A stretch of 64,000 nucleotides of DNA from Nitzschia sp. DOCU1. Its lineage: Eukaryota > Bacillariophyta > Bacillariophyceae > Bacillariales > Bacillariaceae. How positions within the stretch are numbered: the stretch's first letter is position 1; each line of letters opens with the position of its first letter. Positions 36,211 through 49,635 of this stretch are shown piece by piece. The notes under the pieces were generated by a model. That model had not been told where the DNA came from. It did not search any database and worked only from the letters and a program-made list of their open reading frames with translations. The stretch covers positions 3,658,001 through 3,722,000 of the forward strand of contig OX595985.1 in assembly GCA_951394045.1 (NCBI GenBank). Reading direction: 5' to 3'. The position numbers were made by a program, and so were the translations under genes.

Positions 36211-36408
36211 TGTGAAGTTCCGTGTGACTTACTCCTTTCGTATCGATGATAGTGTAACCTAAAGCTAAAGACAACCCTTGATAGACCAAGACTAAAACGA
36301 ATTGTGCCATTGTCGGCTTACGTATCCTTGATTTCGTTGTTCCGATGACCATTGCGCATCCGCGTGCAGTTGACCAATATGATCCCACGCCACATCCAGA
36401 TTCGGACA
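36211..36408 (-). repeat. copia-2 3' LTR (198 bp)
   Basis: On plus, TGTGAAGTTCC to ATTCGGACA. It matches the copy at 42586-42783 except CCG versus CTG near 36361. Confidence 0.93.
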
Positions 36409-36520
36409 GTCCCTTTGATAGTGCAGCTCCGAAGTAGCTAGCTATCAACCTCCGAATTGGGTAATAGTACCTGGTTTGTATTCGACGCAATGCCAGGAGG
36501 TACCGCCACGTTGCGGAAAC

Positions 36521-37818
36521 CTACGCCGTCCCAATCTTCTTTTCCTTTTCCTTGCTCTCCTCCGCTGAACTTGTCGGCTTTCCGAAATATAATATTTCCT
36601 GCAATAGCCTCTTTCGGTCGTCGGTCGGAATCGTTGTCTTTGTGAACAAATCCGCAAGGTTGTGTTTACCATCGATCTTTGCAATCCTGATCGCGCCGCG
36701 AGCAGCCTCTTCCCTGACGAAGTGATAAGATATTGAGTGATGCTTCTTCTGTAGAGTCGAGTGTGGTAGAGATGTGTTCTTCACCACGCTCTCATTATCA
36801 CAAAAGATACTTGTTGGTCCCTCAATTGGAATACCAAACATCCGGAGCTTGTAACGTAAACCCTTATTCATCTCAACCGCAACGCGCATGGCGTTGAACT
36901 CGCTCCCGAAGGTTGCCGCTTCCACTGTATTTTGTTTCTTCGACAGCCACATGATCGGCGCGTTATTAACAAATATCAATATCCCTGACTGCGACCGTCT
37001 TGTTAGAACATTTCCTGCATGGTTAGCATCCACATAGATCACAATCCGAACAGTGTTTCCCCTTGGTGTTGGCATGTTTGGCGGTAGCTCCTCACTTTCC
37101 ACATCATAAAAATCCTTCCAATCAACCGGTACGAATAAGCCTTCGTCAATCTCAATTTGCAAGTCGTCGAACACCATCGTTGACCTCTCATGTTTCTGTA
37201 GATAAGCAAATATTTTGTAAACAGTTTCCAAGTGTCCAATTCTTGGAGCACAAAGGTGAGTTGCCAATGATGCCACTTCTGCCAGCATGTCAATTCGTCC
37301 GAGTTCACAAGCCCATCTCAAAACTCCAATCAAATGCATATACCGATTTGCCATCTCGTCGTCTAACATTGGGCTCATGTCCAATTCTGGCCGATATGAT
37401 TTCGGGAACGGCCTTTCGGCATCCTTCATTGGTAGGTCCCGTCCCTCTGATTTTAAAGTTTCGCGGAGGTTCTTCACCGCACTCTTTACGTAGTCGTTAG
37501 CGGAGATAGACCAAACCCAGCGACCGTCCGGTAGCTGGTATTCCCCAACGTTTGCTCCTAGATATCTGTCCGGTGGAGCGACTTCATCGTTTTTCAAACG
37601 ATACAAACCTGCAATAGCCTTCATCGTTACCTCTGGTTCATGCGATATGCACATAATATCGTCCACGTACACCAGTAGGTACTCGTAGTATTTAGTCCCA
37701 TCGGGCTTCACTTGTGGCCTGATGTAGACGTCCGGATCTGCCTTGGAGTCCTTCCAACCCAAATCCACCAAACTTGAGCGGAGATGATTCCGCCACGCCG
37801 CACCGCTTGATTTTAATC
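36521..37818 (-). CDS. pol: copia-2 Pol, part after the intron-like insertion (RT end, RNase H)
   Basis: This continues the KALYG/LKSSGAAWRNHL block of copia reverse transcriptase after the 60-nt insertion. It has the YVDD active site in LLVYVDDIMC, the RYLG-type thumb, and RNase H with IYVDANHAG and IFCDNESVVKNTS, and ends with a Lys-rich tail at a stop at 36521. The frame is the same as upstream pol because the insertion is 60 nt. If the insertion is spliced this is one protein with 37879-40261; if not, the catalytic YVDD is lost. Confidence 0.88.
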
Positions 37819-37878
37819 CTGAATAAAAGTGTTAAACAAATAGCAAACGCAACTTGTTGAATAAATTCGTCGCCGTAC
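37819..37878 (-). other. 60-nt intron-like insertion in copia-2 reverse transcriptase
   Basis: On minus it begins GTACGG and ends TTTTATTCAG. It has a T-rich 3' half, a possible branch site TTTAAC and an in-frame TAA. Removing it joins TAC G to GA TTA and restores KALYGLKSSGAAW, the invariant copia RT block. These are the marks of a phase-1 spliceosomal intron. A chance insertion is the alternative. Confidence 0.75.
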
Positions 37879-40261
37879 CGTATAAAGCCTTCACGATGAG
37901 CATGACGGAGCCCTCGTCCGTCCCGAACTCTGGCCCTGCAATAGTCCAGATTTTCTCCCTGCAATTTGCATTTAGATACGCGTTACCAATGTCTGCCGCC
38001 AATATTTCCAAATTGTTCAATGCTGCGACAAGGAAAGCAATTCGCACACTGTCCCTGGAAACAACAGAAGAATATGTGATGGATGCCGGGGTCTCGGTTG
38101 TGTGACCACCAGCAACACGCCGCGCCTTTCGGGTAAATTTCCCGTCAAGTTTGATGTCGAATACCATATGACATGCAATTTCCTGGTACCCTACCAGTGC
38201 CTTCCCAGACCTTGCCTCCTCGATTGTCACATCATCCTTCCTTTGGAATGCGGGTCGAACGTTCTTCATCTCTTTCATGATGGCATCGTGCCAATGCATT
38301 GTGCCGGTTTCCCTGTCAATTGCAAGTGCCTCCTTTACCGAGTGCGGGAGCTTGATCCCAAATTTATGCGTCGTCCTCCAGTATCTACTTTTTACCTTTT
38401 TGATGATTATATTTCTTCGACGCAACACGTCAGAGACCCACCATTTAAATGCGGGTTCCTCTGCAATGCCGTTACCAACTGCATACTCGGCAACTTCAAC
38501 TGGGTTGGACTCCTTTAAGTCTTTCAGAGCCACCCAAGTTGTAGCCCCGTCCTTCCATTCCACGAGTAGGTCCCAGCCTGCCATCGTAATCTTGGGAACC
38601 TGGTTCCCATTCTTCGATGCAACGTAGCCATTGTCCTTCTTGACGGCCCTGCCGTCAGACCTGTGGTCGAGAATTTCCCTGAGGTAAAAGAACTGATGGC
38701 CTTCGTCATCAACCTGTGAAAAGAGATTTTCGGCAATTATGTTTGCAGTGTATTCAGAAGTGGTCCCGTCGGGGAACTGCACCTCGTATTCCCTGGTATT
38801 TAGAATTGGGTTAGAATTGTAGGTGCCGATCGGCCTGCCATCGGGTCCCTTTGCCCTTTTTGATACAATCCCCCGAACGTAGTCGTTGCCAATAGGCAAA
38901 ATCACCTCGGCACCAATAAAAGTATCCAGCGAATCAATATCGTGTCCTTCCACGTCAATGCCGGGCATCTCCTTGCCTTCGACCGCCTGAACCGTCTCGT
39001 GTTCCTCAAGTTCATCCATGAAGATATCCCGCTGACCGAACTTTCCTTCCTCGTCCCTATCAACATATAAATCGTCACTGAGTGATTCATTCAACCTCTG
39101 GTCAAAGCGGTCAATTCGTCTCCGAGTATCATCACTCCTGAGATCCTCCTCAGTAACATGTTGGACTGTGGTCCGAGCCAATACTCTGCCATCTTCCCTC
39201 ATGACGTAATCACAAAGTGCACCACCTATGCGGTGTGCGACACCCACAAACCTACCGAGCTGTGGGTTAATATCCGCGCCAGGTTGATCCCAAAACCAAA
39301 CTCGGTCCCAAAATGAGAAATCAACCCACTCCGAGATGTCAATGGAGTCCCCGGTAAGACGTTCAATGCCTGTCCTACCGTCGCGACCTGATGCCGTTCG
39401 TGACATTATTTCCGCCTCCCAGACCATGCCGTAGTCCCAAACTCGCCTTGGTACTCCTAGAGCCGTTGCTCTGTTTTTCCATTTGCGCCTCAATGTCCCG
39501 ATATCTCGCTCACATCGGTTCTGCCAGGGAGAGTGGGGTTCTGTTTGACGCAACATCATTCTTACCTTCCGAGCAGTTTTAGTAAAATCACTGCCCGGAG
39601 CCACCTGCTCCAGGGCACCATCAACCGTCATTATCTCTGGTACCCCTACATCATCAAGAAATTCCTGCAATGCCATTCCAGCCTCCGCCTTCGACGCCAT
39701 AGGGCAGACCTTGACGTATCCCTCACCGCTGAACACCTGAGCATACTTGTTACCTCTGATTGATTTGACGCTAGATATCATTGTATCCGAATAGAACTTT
39801 GCGCATAAGCGCCTCCTGGAATCCGACAGGATGTCTGTGCGATACCGTCTTCGAAGGGGATGGACTGCTGTCCTTATACCGACCTGCGTTGTCACCTGAA
39901 GTGTGTTCTTGGCTGCCTCCAATCCGATCCTCCATTTCTGAGCCAGTGTTTCGGGATTGACTGGGGAGTGCCGAGTTGTCGCAATGGGTGCGACTTCAAC
40001 CTGCGCTGTCCGAGCAATCTGAACCTTTGAAACCAACTTAGGAACCAAAGTTTTACCTGAATAAATTGAAGAAATTTGTGAAAGTGTAAGATCGCCAGGG
40101 TCTTGTCCCTTGGCTCCAACGTTCACTCCATATGCAAGACGATCGTATTCTGCCTCCTCCTTCGAGAGCCCAAAAATGGCCGAAGAAGGATCCCAAAGAT
40201 CGTCATTCATAAGGATGTGACGACAATCACGAAGGTCAGTGTCAGAAGGACAAAAGAACAA
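37879..40261 (-). CDS. pol: copia-2 Pol, integrase, chromodomain-like module and RT start
   Basis: It is entered by a -1 shift from the gag-protease frame near 40252-40258 (TTCTTTT on minus); the listed start is not an initiation codon. The integrase lacks the HHCC finger and instead begins ETLAQKWRIGLEAAKNTL. Its catalytic acids lie in FYSDTM, MTVDGALEQ and QNRCERDIGTL. Around residues 520-590 a chromodomain-like module follows: FFYLREILDHR, then LLVEWKDGATTWVALKDL. Reverse transcriptase starts with MVFDIKLDGKFTRKARRV and DIGNAYLNA and stops in the intron-like insertion after KALYG. Otherwise the frame is open. Confidence 0.88.
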
Positions 40262-42273
40262 GTTGTCCCACGCATTTTGAACGGAATAAAAGTGCCATCA
40301 ATGGCTGTGACGCCCAATGGCCTGTTAGGATCTGTCGGGTCGTCGCAAACAGAGTGTCCAAAAGCGCGCCATTGATATGGGTTAATCAAAGAATTTTCCA
40401 TGGAAGTCCAGAAACCTAAACCCTGTGGGAGTACAAGAATAACAGTTTCGCCAGTGTCGGGAAGCTGAATTGCTGTTGCAGCTGTGACCATGGGAACGCC
40501 ACGAATGGGTTCGTAACCTGGGTTAAAGGGTGAGACATCGACGATTTCCCCGCTATATTCGAGGGGCCTGAAATTCTTTCCGAAACAGTGATTGTCCGAA
40601 CGACTGTCAATTTCATTTGTGCGAAATTCTCCAATGGGGAAATCAAAAATGGTGTGACTGTGAGTCTTCCCAGTCATGCGGCTAAGGATTTTCACCATGC
40701 TTGTGTTTCTTGAGTAGGCCCCATGCCCCATCCGTGGAGGCTGGGTGCCTGAGTTTGCAGTTGGTGCCGCCGAGGCAACATCCTGTCCGCTGCTTGCGGC
40801 CATAACACCTCGTGCGACCGCCTGTTCTATTGCTTCAGCAGATACGCTTGAAGTATTGTCGGAAGTGGCTGCGGAAACATTTCTGCCACCACGGCCACCG
40901 CGCCCTCCACGGCCACCTGTGTAATTTCTTCCTCCTTGGGTCCTCTGAGCCTTGCGCCTCTCTACCGCTTGAGCGCGGTCGGGGTCATTGGTAATAGCGT
41001 GTCTGATGGCTGGGGTCAACAGCCACCATTCTTCTTCTGTCATGTACCTGTGAGGATCGCTTAGATCCACCCCAGCATACGACCTGGGAATGCCTGGAAT
41101 CCTGTGAGAAGAATTGCGACCACCTCCACCACGGCCTCCTCTTCCATCTCTGCCTCCACGACCACGACCACGTCCGCCACCACGGTTATCGTTGTTTGTC
41201 TGCGAGATATTCCTGTTAGCTCCACGCCTGTACGCTCCAGCCCTGTCAAACATTGCGGGGTGAGCGCGACGCAGAGTGTCACTGAGAGTAGCACTGCACC
41301 TGTCAAAACTGGTGCGCATTTCCCTATTCATCATGATGAGTTCAATCGTTGCCTTAACTTCCGGGGCGTTTGAGTTGATGCCTTTTGTCAGAATGTCCAC
41401 CTGCTCCTCGTCAGTCTTGGGACGTCCATATTTCCTCAAGGTTTCAAAAGCCGATTTCAATTCAGAAGTGTACGATTCAAAACTTTTGCTTTGCTCATTG
41501 CGCCAATGCAAGTGCTCGATGGCGTAGCGAGCCTGGTCAATACGGCGCTGCTTCATGTCCGGTCCATCGTAATGGGCCCGAAGATCGTTCATGGTAATCC
41601 TGCCGTCCTTCCTACCTTCGTTTCCTTTTACCCAGTGATACGCGTCGGTGCCAATGACGCACTGCATAATCTTGCGGAATACCACCTCTGCATCCTTTTT
41701 AAATGCTCTGCCATCAAGGGATGCACTCCAAAATGGCTTGGTTGGGTCCCTTTCTGGGTCTTCGTCATCCCGAATAACATAAGACAGCGGGACGTTGCTT
41801 GCGCCCCTGATGCTTTCTAGATGGTTCACAAAATCCTTCTCCCAGTCAGTCCACTTATCCGCCTTGAGCTTACCGGGCATTTTAATTTCCGAGTCCTCAA
41901 TCCCAGCTTCCTTCTCCTGTTTAGCAAGTTGGTACCTGTTCTTGGCATCCGAATAACCTTCCTGGGTGAAATCGGCAGCATTCAAATCCGCACCGCGAGA
42001 GTTCAAATCGCGCACCCAGAAGGCAAGAATCTGCAACTTCTTGATGGCAATTGCGTTAAGTTTTGGAATCATGTTGTTGCCGATCTCACTCCATTCCTTC
42101 TCGGTGAAACCAATCATGTCCTCCAAACTGTCAATTCCCTCTCGATGGACCTGGTAAGCCTGCAAGCGACTGAATCCAAGCACATCGTTAAGTAGCCGAG
42201 CGACGTCGGCCACGTTGTTACTGCCATTGGCGGTGAAGTAGGCATTAGCCTGAGCCACAGTAATGCCAACCAT
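40207..42273 (-). CDS. gag: copia-2 Gag-protease with RGG box
   Basis: The protein has 688 residues starting MVGITVAQANAYFTANG. An N-terminal helical, SAM-like part is followed by a capsid region with TWE-free but typical blocks such as FWSASLDGRAFKKDAEVVF and FESYTSELKSAFETL. No CCHC zinc knuckle is present. Instead two Arg-Gly blocks (GGRGRGRGGRDGRGGRG near 350 and TGGRGGRGGRGGRN near 440) probably bind RNA. The protease lies near 545-650: EIDSRSDNHCFGKNF in the active-site position, where related copies have DSHADT. The frame overlaps pol by 55 nt and a -1 shift is needed to reach integrase. Confidence 0.88.
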   Translation of the reverse strand: MVGITVAQANAYFTANGSNNVADVARLLNDVLGFSRLQAYQVHREGIDSLEDMIGFTEKEWSEIGNNMIPKLNAIAIKKLQILAFWVRDLNSRGADLNAADFTQEGYSDAKNRYQLAKQEKEAGIEDSEIKMPGKLKADKWTDWEKDFVNHLESIRGASNVPLSYVIRDDEDPERDPTKPFWSASLDGRAFKKDAEVVFRKIMQCVIGTDAYHWVKGNEGRKDGRITMNDLRAHYDGPDMKQRRIDQARYAIEHLHWRNEQSKSFESYTSELKSAFETLRKYGRPKTDEEQVDILTKGINSNAPEVKATIELIMMNREMRTSFDRCSATLSDTLRRAHPAMFDRAGAYRRGANRNISQTNNDNRGGGRGRGRGGRDGRGGRGGGGRNSSHRIPGIPRSYAGVDLSDPHRYMTEEEWWLLTPAIRHAITNDPDRAQAVERRKAQRTQGGRNYTGGRGGRGGRGGRNVSAATSDNTSSVSAEAIEQAVARGVMAASSGQDVASAAPTANSGTQPPRMGHGAYSRNTSMVKILSRMTGKTHSHTIFDFPIGEFRTNEIDSRSDNHCFGKNFRPLEYSGEIVDVSPFNPGYEPIRGVPMVTAATAIQLPDTGETVILVLPQGLGFWTSMENSLINPYQWRAFGHSVCDDPTDPNRPLGVTAIDGTFIPFKMRGTTCSFVLLTLTFVIVVTSL

Positions 42274-42585
42274 GTTTTTCCGCTCTTTATTCCGGAGAGT
42301 AATGTGTGAGTAAATAAATACTGGGCCGGAGCCCGAGTTTTCCTTTCCTTATTTCCTTTTGTTCCTCGAGCCTACCCACGAAGAGTTGTATTATTTGACA
42401 CAATGGTCACACTCTGAGGCAGTTTTACGTCTCAGATAATGGACGTCTCGGGTGCCGTACGGGGTGATCAGTCCCTGGCGTTGCCTAATCTCCTTATTGC
42501 CTTATTCCCTTTTTCTCGTTCAAAATCGAGCCGATTCTTTTACTACCTTCAGAATCTCCCAAAGCCACGTGGGTCTGATAAACTG

Positions 42586-42783
42586 TGTGAAGTTCCGTGT
42601 GACTTACTCCTTTCGTATCGATGATAGTGTAACCTAAAGCTAAAGACAACCCTTGATAGACCAAGACTAAAACGAATTGTGCCATTGTCGGCTTACGTAT
42701 CCTTGATTTCGTTGTTCCGATGACCATTGCGCATCTGCGTGCAGTTGACCAATATGATCCCACGCCACATCCAGATTCGGACA
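42586..42783 (-). repeat. copia-2 5' LTR (198 bp)
   Basis: It matches 36211-36408. The inner flank on minus reads CAGTTTATCAGACCCACG; no TGG-type PBS follows, though TTATCAGACCC faintly recalls the plant-type TGGTATCAGAGC. Confidence 0.92.
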
Positions 42784-42789
42784 CGCATG

Positions 42790-43323
42790 CAGAATGCCGA
42801 TCGCGCCTTATTAGCTAAAGTACGCACAAACCCGCTATATTCAGTCAAAGTCTATCGTGGGGGCGGAAAGAAGCGAGAACTAATAGTACGCGAGGACAAG
42901 ATTGTTCTCCCAACGAGTCTCCAGAAACGGTGCGTCAAGTGGTATCACGAGATGCTCTGTCACCCAGGAGAAACGCGTACCGAACAAACCATTCGACAAC
43001 ACTTCTACTGGAAGAACATCCGCGGCGATGTCGAGCGGATCTGTAAGTCCTGTCCGACATGTCAACTGACGAAGCGCAAGACAATCAAGTACGGGCATCT
43101 TCCACCCAAGGCGGCAGAAATAGACCCCTGGGATACACTATGTGTCGACCTGATAGGTCCATACAAGATAAAACAACTAGGTAGTAAGAAGACATTACAG
43201 TTATGGTGTCTCACTATGATAGATCCCGCAACCGGATGGTTCGAGATGGTACGTATAGCAAATAAGGAAGCCTTTTCGATAGCCAGTGCGGCCGAAATGG
43301 CGTGGTTCACGCGATATCCGTGG
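42790..43323 (+). pseudogene. pol: gamma1 pol, block 3 (integrase finger and start of core)
   Basis: The frame resumes in phase after copia-2. It includes SVKVYRGGGKKREL, the integrase zinc finger (WYHEMLCHPG with CKSCPTCQLTKRK) and the first catalytic Asp in CVDLIGPYKI. It is cut after MAWFTRYPW by the alpha2 LTR at 43324. Confidence 0.92.
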
Positions 43324-43853
43324 TGCACTACGTCGTTTGTAGGATCGAAATAGTTGTGAAAATTATGGCTAAGTTAAAAACTAGATGTATTTCTCATGCA
43401 AGTTGTCTCGTAGGCTCTCGTAGTTCCAGTAGAGTCGAGACCTTTGACATGCATCGACAACAATCCGAACAGGAGGTTGATGCATCTTGTAGTAGACTAG
43501 CTACGACGTTGTACTAGGGTTCTTTGGACGTCGTCAGCTACTCTGGAATAAGTATAGTTACCTCAATGTCATCGAGGTGCCAGATCTTAGGTGGCGTTGA
43601 CACTAGGATCTCATCGGCATTCGACCAGCAGGAGTCATGTGCGATGCCTGTGTCGTGCAACGTCACATCGTCGGTGACGTCAATAGGTTATGGGCCTGTC
43701 CGACGATGTCCGAGACCGGCCTAGCGTCCGCATCCGCGCGCAACGCTTTCGTCATGCTACGTCATCATACATGATGTCACACATGACTAAGTAGACTAAT
43801 AATTTTGGACTACAATCATTCGAAGGAGTCGACGTGCAAAGCAGTGTACTGCA
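43324..43853 (-). repeat. alpha2 3' LTR (530 bp)
   Basis: On minus, TGCAGTACACTGC to CGTAGTGCA. Next to it on the inner side the purine tract reads GGGGGCGGG once beta3 is removed. Confidence 0.92.
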
Positions 43854-43860
43854 CCCGCCC

Positions 43861-44478
43861 TGCCATACCCCACAGAGACGCATAACTAGTTTAGTCATAT
43901 TAGTCCTACACGCTGGTAGTCTTAGTAGTCGTAGACGAACGGAGTCGTCCGCCGGACGGACGACGTACAGACGGCTAACGGACACGGACACGAACAAACG
44001 GTGACGTCGTCGCTGACGGCGCACTGACGCAACGATCAAAGCAGTCGTAGCGTTACACATGGAAGCGCTCTGTAGTATATCGCATAGTAACATTCGACTA
44101 ACCCATAGAGTCCCTTGCCAACGGCATGCCTACAATCTAAGTAGTAAATATTCATCGCCTAATAGAGGAGATGTATTTAGAGCAAGGAAATAATTCAGAC
44201 CATGGGCGACGAGGAGTCGTAGCTAGCCAAGACTAGGGACGCCTAGTTAGAAGGTGACGATACGAGGAATCGACATATCCGAATGAATAGAATATATGCG
44301 CGTTATTTACGCGCGGGGAAAGACGTTCACAAAATGAACGATCGGTCGCAAATATTTGAAAGACGAAAATCTTTCGTCTCGTCAATCTTGTTGTTGGAAT
44401 GAATGCAAATAGATGTAACATAGGTCTCACAATTACAATTGTCTTCTACTTTTATTTCGTCACCCCCGGGATAGGGCA
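43861..44478 (+). repeat. beta3 5' LTR (618 bp)
   Basis: It contains two hairpin-forming palindromes: GCGCGT-TATTT-ACGCGC (44298-44314) and AGACGAAA-ATC-TTTCGTCT (44361-44379). An AATATATG sequence just before the first could be a TATA element. Confidence 0.96.
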
Positions 44479-44496
44479 CAGTTTTAAAACTCCCGT
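44479..44496 (+). promoter_or_regulatory. beta3 primer-binding position with palindrome
   Basis: CAGTTTTAAAACTCCCGT follows the LTR directly. AGTTTTAAAACT is a perfect 12-bp palindrome followed by CCC, the same arrangement as in alpha and gamma. Only 25 nt separate LTR and ATG, and none of it starts with TGG. Confidence 0.6.
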
Positions 44497-44503
44497 TTGA
44501 AGG

Positions 44504-49610
<5,107 letters not shown>

Positions 49611-49635
49611 CGCCCCCATGACGGAGGGACAGGAC

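Larger units (their letters stand above)
36211..42783 (-). mobile_element. copia-2, Ty1/copia element with chromodomain-like integrase
   Basis: The element is 6,573 bp with 198-bp LTRs (36211-36408 and 42586-42783) that differ at one position I could find. The TSD is CGCATG (36205-36210, 42784-42789); because of the repeated TG at the edge it can also be read as 5-bp CGCAT. A polypurine tract AAAGGGAC lies next to the 3' LTR (36409-36416 on minus). Gag-protease and pol lie on minus, joined by a -1 shift. An intron-like 60-nt insertion splits reverse transcriptase. Few LTR differences mean it is young. Confidence 0.92.

Noticed and set aside
36205..36249. Natural C-terminus CEVPCDLLLSYR for gamma RT-RNase H
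   Set aside because: These codons come from the copia-2 LTR. The pol frame resumes past the element at 42790.
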